Shown here: positions 43,201 through 49,749 of the stretch, one piece after another
How the letters are laid out: each line of letters begins with the position of its first letter
How positions within the stretch are numbered: position 1 is the first letter of the stretch
Assembly (NCBI GenBank): GCA_936440205.1
Contig: OW387148.1
Location: forward strand, 41,823,003-41,887,002
DNA from: Lepidonotus clava
Lineage: Eukaryota > Annelida > Polychaeta > Phyllodocida > Polynoidae
Direction of reading: 5' to 3'
Length of the DNA stretch: 64,000 bases
Translations under genes and position numbers: made by a program
The notes under the pieces: model-generated
What the model was told of the DNA's origin: nothing
Databases searched by the model: none
What the model saw: the letters and a program-made list of their open reading frames with translations, nothing else

Positions 43201-45824
43201 GCGAGGCATGTAGTGTCCGTCCCCGGTACAGGATCTGCGAGGCCGGCTATATGTGTGAGGCCTGCGGGGAGGGTGGCACCAGCTCCTGCATCAAGATACG
43301 TGAGTACCCCAATGAGTTGGTTATTTTAAGATCTATAATGCCTCATCCTACTGCGGCAAGATACATGAGTACCCCAGTGAGTTGGTTATTTAAAGACCTG
43401 CAGTGCCCGGCCCCAGTACAGGGTCAGTGAGGCCGGGTATACGGCAGCAGCTACTGTGTCAAGATACGTGAGTACCCCAATGAGTTGGTTATTTTAAGGT
43501 CTATATAGTTCCTCGTCTTACTGTGTCAAGATACGTGAATACCCCAATGAGTTGGTTATTTAAAGACCTACAGTGCCCGTCCCAGATACAGAGTCTGTGA
43601 GGCCGGGTATATGTGTGAGGCCTGCGGAGAGGGCGGCACCAGTTCCTGCATCAAGATACGTGAGTACCCCAATGAGTGGCAGGGTAGAATCCAGGATTCG
43701 CACAGATATGCACAGCACCTCCTCCCTCTTTTTGTAGTTTTAAGGTCCAATAAAAGGGGGCACCCCTCTATGGCCCTTTGCACAATGACCAAGTGTAATA
43801 ACGATAGCTTTTCAGCTAATTTAAGAACATGCGGTTAAAAATTACATCATTATGAAACCCAATATATTTTTTTTCTACTGGATTAAATTGAATTCAGTAA
43901 ATTGCTATTTAGAAGGACACTGTGGGTCTACAGATTACAGCTCATTAAAGCATTTAAAATAAGTTTTCTGATGGAGGAAAGAATTGGCCTAACAATGATT
44001 AAAATGGACAAGGAACGCTTTTGTTGTTACAACCACATTAATTTTGTTGTCACCAAATTCCTTGTGCAGCGGGCCACCGGTTCCCCCCCTCCCACCACCT
44101 GGATCCGCCCCCTGTGGCCCATTGCACAATGGGTTTCGTAACAATGGAAATGATAAAGCATTTCGTTGCTAGTTTGATCATAATAGCCCATGTTTTGACA
44201 CTAAAAAGAATGGTCATAATGAGGTGTGTGATGAATGCCTATTCATCCAAATATGTAGAGATCAAAATAAGAGAAAATAAGGTAATATTATAAAAGGTAT
44301 ATATGTTCGTAAAAGGAACGAAAGTGTAAAAGAACGAAATATGTAAAAGGAACGAAAGTGTAAAAAGCCCGAAAAAGAGGCACGAATATGTAAAGGAACG
44401 AAAGTGTAAAGGAACGAATATGTAAAGGAACAAGACCCGGAAAGATGTAAACCGGAAGTGATATGTAAACCGGAAGTGACGTCAGTTGTAGATCACGTGA
44501 CTGAAAGCAGCCAATCAGGGCTGACCTCTAGGGTATATAAAGGGGCGGTGAGGCCCGAATAAACAGAGTTCTTTAACAGTTCTCCTTGTGTCCAGACGTG
44601 TCTTCTTTCCTGAAACAACCGCTAAGATGAGCCGATCCGAGCAATTAACCAGAAGTTAGGATAAAACAGTCGAAGGTCGAGATAAATAGGAGAAACTTAG
44701 GGTAGGGGCCCGACGGCCCGAGGAACGAGAACGAGGAACGGAGGACCGAAGTAGGGCACGAAGGCCCGAAACCGTCCCGGAAGCGTAGGCGCAGCATGGC
44801 ACGAAGGCATGAAGGGCGGAACGAAGGAACGAAGTCCGCAGGGACGAGGGCGCGGCAGGCTCGGCCCCACGGTACCAAACAATAGGCGACCGTCGGCCCG
44901 ACGGCCCCGCGGACCGGAACCACGGGGTGGACCGCCCAGTAGGGGTGAATGCTGGTCTGGGAGATAGAGCGAGACGAACCCCGGCCGACCCGTACCCCTA
45001 CCATAATTTCCCTTCCCCGCAGTCCTCCGTTTGACATCGAGCACCGATTCCCGACTGATTCGCTCAGCCCCCCCCTCGTGCGCGAGGCACGACTCTAAAA
45101 ACACATCTCGGTTCTTGGCCCGGATTCCCCGTCCGCCCCGAGACCCGAACAATCCCCACGTTCCTCTGCTGTAAGAATCGGCAACCCCGACTTACCAGAG
45201 AACGTCACAGGTGTAATCTTTACAGGACTGTTTTATATTTTTTTCTCTTTTTACATCAATTTACAGAATTTAATTTAATCCAGTAGAAACAGAGATATAA
45301 GGGTTTTGTAACAGCACAACCTTGTGCTGTTTATACACAACCATTCTTAAAGTTATCCTTGAGCTTGTGCTTGTACGAAATGTAATTGTGCGACGGGCCA
45401 CTGGGCAAGCTTTGATACCTTGGATTCACAACACTTACTGTTTCCAAATACATTTACTCTTAATGCTATTCAGGTCTTAACAATAAAATTATGAAAGGGA
45501 ACCCTTCATGAAATGTCTGACATGTACAGTATTCAGTATGGAAGACTTATCATTCTCTTAACAGTGTCAAACATTTCCTGTGTATTATATATATATATAT
45601 ATATAGATATAGATATATATATAAATATAGATATATATACATATATATATATATATCTATATATAGGTTTAGTATCACTTAATTCATTTTTTGTTGACAA
45701 ACCATGACTAATCTCTTCATTTCGTACTCCAGCTCCACCCTCTGATGGAGGGTCGGCCGTCCTCATGCCTACCGTCCTCCTTCTCCTCATCTCGGCCGCC
45801 ATTACTGCCTGCCTCAGCCGATAG
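34281..45824 (+). CDS. Gene C: GPI-anchored cysteine-rich EB/EGF-like protein
   Basis: Nine coding exons: 34281-34292, 35318-35366, 35856-36020, 37724-37819, 39121-39207, 39425-39505, 42576-42707, 43174-43299 and 45733-45824. They total 840 nt, or 279 residues and a stop. First junction phase 0, the rest phase 1. Order: MMDK, signal core (AVFLGAIVVLGTLT), six cysteine modules, then PPPSDGGSAVLMPTVLL with a hydrophobic end, a GPI signal. NCS in exon 7 and NMT in exon 8 are glycosylation sequons. It is the closest relative of gene B in module order, lacking the first half of B exon 4. Likely on the cell surface; partner unknown. A LINE sits in intron 6, a solo LTR and several foldback elements in intron 8, and arrays or copies touch exons 3, 5 and 8. 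Confidence 0.87.
34927..35282. mobile_element. TTAA-flanked element with 34-bp inverted repeats
   Basis: Starts TTAA AGGGAGTCAAAAGC and ends GCTTTTGGCTCCCT TTAA; the arms match over about 34 nt, including ttgggtcaaaat. TTAA at both ends is the target of piggyBac-type transposases. No open frame, so non-autonomous. Worn relative at 37826-38160. Confidence 0.75.
35318..35366 (+). CDS. Gene C exon 2: signal peptide
   Basis: Acceptor cttccag, donor gtgagg; 49 nt, phase 0 to 1; encodes RRAVFLGAIVVLGTLT. Confidence 0.82.
35856..36020 (+). CDS. Gene C exon 3: cysteine-rich module
   Basis: Acceptor tcatgtag, donor gtatgt at 36021; 165 nt, phase 1-1. It encodes ASAAGYGEPCETTGDC, a middle with EGCGQKTCQCPSGHSYTD and a closing cysteine. 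Counterpart of B exon 3. Confidence 0.86.
36042..36358. repeat. GGCCCRTTGCACAATRG-type element, copy 1
   Basis: Left end tggcccgttgcataatag with ttcgtaacaa faces right end gtgcaatgggtca. Internal tactggataaagttaaattc is shared with 43771-44087. Non-autonomous element in gene C intron 3. Confidence 0.7.
36363..36667. repeat. GGCCCRTTGCACAATRG-type element, copy 2
   Basis: Starts tgcccattgag and ends attgtgcaacaggcca, next to copy 1 in the same orientation. Confidence 0.68.
36690..36890 (+). repeat. Partial copy of gene C exon 3 end and donor
   Basis: Sequence at 36729-36800 encodes ASGYVYSDLVVYTICNP, like exon 3 PSGHSYTDLGLTSICTP, and runs into cgtatgtaccctca exactly as the true exon does. 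A further fragment near 36850 (ccctgctgaggattg..aaaaacaa) resembles the middle of exon 3. No acceptor is evident, so it is a decayed duplication. Confidence 0.72.
37518..37690. repeat. AACATTCTG-family repeat copy
   Basis: Contains caggcaagcagcaatgtaac, gcacgttctgtgaccatact and gttacctgcccaattt, matching 13905-14060 and, reversed, 55640-55740. It ends just before exon 4. Confidence 0.6.
37724..37819 (+). CDS. Gene C exon 4
   Basis: Acceptor cttttttctag, donor gtaaga; 96 nt, phase 1-1. It encodes VNVESISCRLANQCGYMQG and DCGTDNDNCDTSQG with four cysteines, the counterpart of the second half of gene B exon 4. Confidence 0.85.
37826..38160. repeat. Worn TTAA-type element
   Basis: Left ttaaaggaagccaaaaa faces right ggttttgggtcccttcgaa, as in 34927-35282. 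The 112-codon open frame inside is not supported as a gene. Confidence 0.5.
38272..38760. other. Gene C intron 4, middle
   Basis: A half-copy of the CATACCCACTAAGCAATTT-type element at 38272-38400, a short hairpin near 38720-38755 (acccttgatgacaaatttt facing tttgtcatcaagggt), then the 40-bp array. No exon seen. Confidence 0.5.
38761..39120 (+). repeat. 40-bp tandem array ending exactly at the gene C exon 5 acceptor
   Basis: Units start at 38801, 38841, 38881, 38921, 38961, 39001, 39041 and 39081, an exact 40-bp beat. Core: ctttgtgcctttaactctac then ctctgg.tgtaagaactat. The last unit ends in ctctcccatttcag instead of the usual tail, so exon 5 begins at 39121, precisely one period on. Confidence 0.92.
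39121..39207 (+). CDS. Gene C exon 5
   Basis: Acceptor ccatttcag, donor gtgagg; 87 nt, phase 1-1; encodes LICSNGDCVCDVGYRYHPG and a closing cysteine. Same length as gene B exon 5. Confidence 0.86.
39425..39505 (+). CDS. Gene C exon 6
   Basis: Acceptor tgtttgcag, donor gtacgg; 81 nt, phase 1-1; encodes VATCSGSSCVCDSDYQYHAG and a closing cysteine, a near repeat of the exon 5 module. Confidence 0.84.
39570..42440 (+). mobile_element. LINE (non-LTR retrotransposon), 5'-truncated, in gene C intron 6
   Basis: Two overlapping frames, 39692-40615 and 40566-42371, make one reverse transcriptase polyprotein. The first carries a basic linker and early RT blocks (GKSTGPDLINNEMLKYG, PENYRGVAVADCVSKIFGK). 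The second carries FVDFRKFFDSIN, GVKQGCTLSPTLSNIF, the catalytic WADDLV at 40902-40919 and, near the end, a CTCG..H..C zinc-knuckle-like motif. They are out of register by one base at a run of ten A at 40580-40589. No endonuclease domain is present, so the 5' end was lost. The element is sense to gene C. Clade not assigned; ends approximate, no target duplication found. Confidence 0.88.
42576..42707 (+). CDS. Gene C exon 7: module with LYAYPDFC motif
   Basis: Acceptor ctctttcaag, donor gtaagg; 132 nt, phase 1-1. Encodes VNTNCSTGATCPGTMNC then CTCPTGYTFILYAYPDFC. Counterpart of B exon 7, without the array that follows B exon 7, though ~40 nt after the donor still resemble it (acaccgaccccgcattcttcg). 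Confidence 0.86.
43174..43299 (+). CDS. Gene C exon 8: membrane-proximal module
   Basis: Acceptor ttcatacaag, donor gtgagt at 43300; 126 nt, phase 1-1. Encodes VDIEVNMTRGEACSVRPRY then ICEAGYMCEACGEGGTSSC. NMT is a glycosylation sequon. Its end seeds the copies at 43300-43680. Confidence 0.86.
43300..43680 (+). repeat. Tandem copies of gene C exon 8 end and donor
   Basis: Donor-like sites atacgtgagtacccc or variants lie at 43300 (true), 43368, 43468, 43535 and 43660. The last copy (43566-43659) keeps almost the whole exon 3' part, including the codons for YMCEACGEGGTSSCIKI, and a perfect donor. Its nearest AG (43573) would break the reading frame, so use as an exon is unlikely. Confidence 0.88.
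43771..44087. repeat. GGCCCRTTGCACAATRG-type element, copy 3
   Basis: Starts tggccctttgcacaatgac and ends ccttgtgcagcgggccac, with internal tactggattaaattgaattc. In gene C intron 8. Confidence 0.68.
44118..45402. repeat. GGCCCATTGCACAATGGG-type element, copy 4, split by a solo LTR
   Basis: Left half 44118-44226 (tggcccattgcacaatggg, tttcgtaacaatgg) and right half 45210-45402 (aatccagtagaaacagagat, ..attgtgcgacgggccact) flank the LTR. Joined outer ends match the other copies, so the LTR came in later. Confidence 0.75.
44227..45209 (+). mobile_element. Solo LTR, family shared with 24412-25332
   Basis: Begins TGTGATGAATGCCTATTC and ends GAACGTCACA, like the copy in gene B. GGTG lies on both sides as the target duplication. 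It has a TATA-like box (gggtatataaaggggcgg) with AATAAA shortly after. Sense direction within gene C intron 8. No internal region remains. Open frames on the minus strand here are not genes. Confidence 0.85.
45585..45665. repeat. TA/GATA microsatellite
   Basis: Runs of (ta)n and gatata 70 nt upstream of the last exon of gene C. Confidence 0.8.
45733..45824 (+). CDS. Gene C exon 9: GPI-anchor signal and stop
   Basis: Acceptor tcgtactccag. Encodes PPPSDGGSAVLMPTVLLLL, a hydrophobic end (ISAAITACLSR) and TAG at 45822-45824. S-D-G-G-S is the likely attachment region. The end ISAA..ACL.R matches gene B, supporting recent common descent. Confidence 0.84.
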
Positions 45825-45969
45825 GTGGCACCAGGGTATCGTCCTCTAGGACAGTCAATGTCAACAGGGTTAAGCTGAAGGACATCACCCATTACTTCAG
45901 AAATATTCCATATTTCCAAGATAATAACTGAATTTTGTTGGTATCAACTGACATTCCCTCTATTCAAAC

Positions 45970-46200
45970 ACTCTCCGGGGTCTGGATGGGGGGGTCCCGA
46001 TGTCGCGTGTCAAATTTAAAAATTGCCAATGTCGCAAGTCTATGTCACTTATTTTTCTCAATGTCGCGTGTCGAATTTAAGAAATGGCTATGTCTCATGT
46101 CACTAGGGTATTATCCATGTCTGTTATGTCGTTAAGGCCTCATGTCGCATGTCGATTTTGAGAAATGGCCATGTCGCCATGTCGAATTTAGTGGTCAACC
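45970..46200. repeat. ATGTCGCATGTCGAATTT-type repeat
   Basis: At least four units of the form atgtcgcgtgtcgaatttaa, then gaaatggccatgtcg. Relatives at 3475-3570, 4480-4570, 52985-53065 and 62875-62895. It lies in the presumed 3' UTR of gene C. Confidence 0.6.
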
Positions 46201-46676
46201 CCCATACTCTCTGGCTAATTTTGGTTGTTGATGATAATTACTTCATGAGACGCTGACCGATAGGTTCCTCAACGGATTGTTCGCTTTTTGGGGAAGGAGG
46301 GGTTCTAAATTTCTAAAAATCAAAGAGGTATAAGTGACAATCGAAAAATATTTAAAATGTCATAATATTTTACTGAAATAATCCACTGGGTGGTTGGGCT
46401 TACGGGGGTTTATATTTTGGAGTTATATGTCGGAATAAGTCATGAATGGTATGGATGAAGACCCTTAAAACCGACAAAGCGTCATTGGTCCTTTACTTCT
46501 TAAATTGTTCAGAAATATTATGAGTACATCTAACAGATTGGTAGTCTCAGGTAGGACTGGATATGAACCACCTCATCTATTGTCATCACCTCCTGTACTA
46601 CATCAATTAATATCTTATTGTGAAAGGATTATAGGAGACAACGTAGGGCACCTCTGTACGTCTAGTTGAATTGATT

Positions 46677-46682
46677 AATAAA
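46677..46682 (+). terminator. Candidate poly(A) signal of gene C
   Basis: AATAAA about 850 nt past the stop. The long UTR would include the ATGTCGC repeat. Uncertain. Confidence 0.3.
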
Positions 46683-47234
46683 CTGACTTTACCTCTGTAA
46701 TCGATTGTTCTTTGTGTGAGTCTGAACCCCCATAAAGAGATTCCTCTGCAACTACATAACTAACACCAGCGAATATATTGATGACGAGCAGTTACTCGAA
46801 TTTCAAACAATACTAACATTACTAACTATTTGGGATATTACCCTCATCAAACTGTATTCACTGTACCTTGTGTAAGCATCATTCATCTGGGAGAGATTTG
46901 ATAAATAGTTTAATATTTCTTTTTTTTTTCATCTCCAGAAATATATCCCTATTACTAAATGACCTAAAAGCCTATTCCCATATTTCAAAGAAAATATATT
47001 ATAATACACTAGGTAGAGCTGCAGTGGTCTCACTTTTTAGCATTGATTCCCTCAAATCAAAGGATATTTCCCGATGCGTTCATTTTATATGAAAAGCAAT
47101 TAATGTAATAAACTTGTTTTTAGGGTTGACCTCCTTTAAACAAAAGTCAGGTTAGGCTGAAAAATCCTTAATGTATCTAAACTAAATCTCTTATCAGGTA
47201 CATCATGTTACTTGTAGCAAAGAACAAATGTTTT

Positions 47235-47380
47235 GGCCCTGTATAGACGTTTTTCATTTAGAGTGTTGCGACCCCTGGTGGAGTAAATGGAACCAATGGT
47301 TTAGGTTATTTCCCATAGTTAACCTATATGAAGTGAAGCAGGGGGCGCAACACTCTTAATGAAAAAGGTGTATACTGGGC
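47235..47380. repeat. Foldback element upstream of gene D
   Basis: Left arm ggccctgtatagacgttttt and cattta gagtgttgcg face right arm cgcaacactcttaatgaaaa and ggtgtatactgggcc, about 40 paired bases with few mismatches. It ends ~55 nt before a GC box of gene D. Confidence 0.78.
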
Positions 47381-47427
47381 CAAGACTTGCCTTATCAGAG
47401 AGAGAGGAGAGGTCAATACCTCAAGGA

Positions 47428-47439
47428 GGGGGCGGGGCC
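47428..47439 (+). promoter_or_regulatory. GC box near the presumed gene D promoter
   Basis: GGGGGCGGGGCC, an Sp1/KLF-type site, lies 60 nt before the donor of the presumed 5' UTR exon. No TATA box is clear. Confidence 0.35.
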
Positions 47440-47497
47440 GACACCGTCAGCACACTGTGAGGTGCTTACAGTGGGCCTGTAACACTCCACCACCAAG
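47440..47497 (+). other. Presumed non-coding first exon of gene D
   Basis: Sequence ending acactccaccaccaag runs into gtaaga at 47498; the acceptor ccactctag at 48506 opens the coding exon. Start not determined. Gene E has the same layout. Confidence 0.5.
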
Positions 47498-47699
47498 GTA
47501 AGACTTATCTATAAGTTTACAACTAGTTCTTTTTGCAGTGCAAAAGACATTTTGATATTGTTGAGGATAAATTTGTTGCAGTGAGATGTATATAACATGA
47601 CACACTCTTACTATTTTATTGTTATCACTCCACCACCAAAGTGAGAGCAGCTTTCTTCATTTCAGTGTGCTACTATTCATTTTATTTTTGATTCCAACC

Positions 47700-48170
47700 A
47701 AGCACATGACATTATAATAACGTTGCAGTGACGTGTTGGATTGAGTCTTGTTATGTTACATTGCAAAGTTGCAGCAAGCTTATTTTGATGACTTTCAGTA
47801 ATGTTGTGTCCATTGTGCTGTTCTGTTAACATTTATGTAACATTATTATGAGGTTGAGATTGTAACTTCATCCAATAAGAATGTCACAATAATGTTCTGC
47901 ATAGGGGTGGTTAAGACCTCACTTACAGAGCATGTCAAAATAATGTTCTGTTTAGTTTAGGTTGACACCTGACCAAACAAGATATTCGTGGTAACATTCT
48001 GTTTAGGGAAGGTCTAGACCTGACCTAATCGGAATGTCACAATATCATTTTGTTTTGATAAAATTGGGATTTCATGCCTTGAGGAGGTTGCAACAATGTT
48101 TTGTTTAAGTGTGGTTTGGACCTCACCTAGTCAGAACGTCATAATAATATTTGTATTATAGGTTTAACCA
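47700..48170. repeat. ~65-bp diverged repeats in gene D intron 1
   Basis: Five or so units contain a gacctcacctaatcagaatg-like block and caataatgttctgtttag. The words match the interior of the AACATTCTG family (59285-59420). Confidence 0.6.
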
Positions 48171-48506
48171 GTTCAGCCAATTCTCATAGCTCCTATTTTA
48201 CTAATCGAAATTGTCATTCATGAAAGGTCAGTATGATTATAAAGCTCCAGTATACTGATTTTATTCATCTGACCTACTTTATATTCATTCAATGTAAACA
48301 AATTGTCTGTAGTAGATTTTCATTTCATGAAACAATGTCGATATGCTTTATTAGGTTATTTAGCTCTGTCTTTCTCATTTCTTTGTCTTCAGTTATATTT
48401 GGAAAAAAAATCAAGTATCTGTGGAGCCAATGTGTGATGACTGTTTCATTTTGACACTGCAAGCACTGAATAAATAATGTACATATAACGTTGTCGTCCA
48501 CTCTAG

Positions 48507-49660
48507 CCGACATCATGTCTGAGGCAGCGGCTGGTGCCACGGTCACTGGGGGCACGGCCTGTGTGTCCGTCTCCCCTTATCTCAGCCCGCCCCTCTCCAC
48601 ATCTCACAGCACACCCGCCCAACACCAGGGGACGCCATGCTGCGGGAGCCGGAGCGTCAGGTCCAGTTTGGTCGTCCTATGGGGGAGCCTGCTTACTGCA
48701 TTCCTAGCCCTCGTCTGTGTCTTTCTGCTCCACCTCTACGCCCCGGTCACTTACAAGGACATCTCCCCTCAGGACAGCCGGCAGGTGGCACCACGAGGGG
48801 CCGGGCTCTTCTGTGACAGCCTCGTTCTCAAGTCAAACCACGCATTCTACGTCCAGGTTTACCCGTCCACCCCTGAAGTGGACCCGGGTGCTGTCACCTA
48901 CTCCCGTCATGTGGCGTATGGTGCCGTCCCTGCCCACGGTGTCAGCTATGTCGCGTTCTACCTCCTCAAGGGCTCGGATATTCGTGTCTCGGGATGTCCC
49001 GAGGGGGAGGGCTTCTTCCCCGATCTGTACATTGCCCGAGGCAGGACGGCCCTGCGACGACTGCGTGACGGCTGCACCCACCCGGCCTGTTATCTCGTGA
49101 AGCTCACCGACTTGTGGCCCTGCTCCCCAGGCTTCAGTAATGACCTCACCTACCACATCCAGGACTCGGACGACTACTTCATCGTCTACAGGGCCTCAGA
49201 TCATACCCCGGGCAGCGTCACCACAGAGATCTACCTGAACCGTACCCATTACTCGGCAGGCGATTCAGAGGGGTACTACTGTACAGCGGACAGGCCATGT
49301 ACCCTGCCCCTGCCCTGGGCCCCCCACATCGGGGTCGTCTACAATGCCCCCTCTTCAGCGCACAAGGACAAGGTCAAACTCAAGGTCAAGTGTAACCCCA
49401 GGGTGCAGATGTACTTGCTGACCTTTGCCCTCCCATCGCTGGTGCTGGGACTGGTCATCTCAATACTCATCTGGTACAACTGGAAATCAGCCAGAAATAG
49501 CCGACTTCAAGGTCAAAGGTCACACCAAGGTCAAAGGTCACACCGAGGTCAAAGGTCACACCAAGGTCAGAGGTCATATAAAGGTCGTTTTGTGAGGGAC
49601 AGCCCTCCGCAGTATGAGGAGCTGGTGAACGAGAGGCCAGGGTCCGACGGCTACATCTAG
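48507..49660 (+). CDS. Gene D: two-pass membrane protein with eight-cysteine ectodomain and PPxY tail
   Basis: One coding exon opens after acceptor ccactctag; the start is ATG at 48515 (381 residues), since earlier codons of the frame lie partly in the intron. Order: Ser/Pro/Thr-rich N-terminus 1-50, helix 51-75, extracellular domain 76-298 with cysteines at 100, 161, 187, 192, 203, 256, 262 and 293, helix 299-321, tail 322-381. NRT at 242 is a glycosylation sequon. The tail has GQRSHQ-type repeats at about 333-357 and PPQY at 364-367, a ligand for WW domains as in Nedd4-family ubiquitin ligases. The layout (helix, folded domain with YLLKGS and DDYFIVY strands, helix, ubiquitin-linked tail) recalls the APD1-4/DUF4792-DUF4793 proteins, which end in a RING; I offer that only as a weak guess. 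Gene E is a tandem paralogue. Confidence 0.88.
49509..49577 (+). repeat. 18-bp coding repeat in gene D with AGGTCA pairs
   Basis: Four units start at 49510, 49528, 49546 and 49564. The first three read AGGTCAAAGGTCA and the fourth AGGTCAGAGGTCA, each a perfect direct repeat of the nuclear-receptor half-site with one base between (DR1). They encode the GQRSHQ repeats. The tail of gene E also carries AGGTCA words. Confidence 0.85.
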
Positions 49661-49743
49661 TGCATGGGTCACTAATTAGACGCTATGGAAGAAACTGGGA
49701 ATCTATATGTGAGTCGTGCATAAATCTGGCCAAATTTGCCTCT

Positions 49744-49749
49744 ATTAAA
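49744..49749 (+). terminator. Candidate poly(A) signal of gene D
   Basis: ATTAAA 84 nt after the stop codon. Confidence 0.4.

Noticed and set aside
43574-43659. Possible extra coding exon after gene C exon 8
   Set aside because: Its nearest acceptor gives an 86-nt exon in the wrong phase, so the GPI exon would be read out of frame.
44645-45152. Minus-strand open frames of 130 and 151 codons
   Set aside because: Same LTR family as above; two different frames overlap, which speaks against coding.
48717-49156. Open frames on both strands within gene D
   Set aside because: Shadows of the main frame, which alone has helices, matching cysteines and a paralogue.
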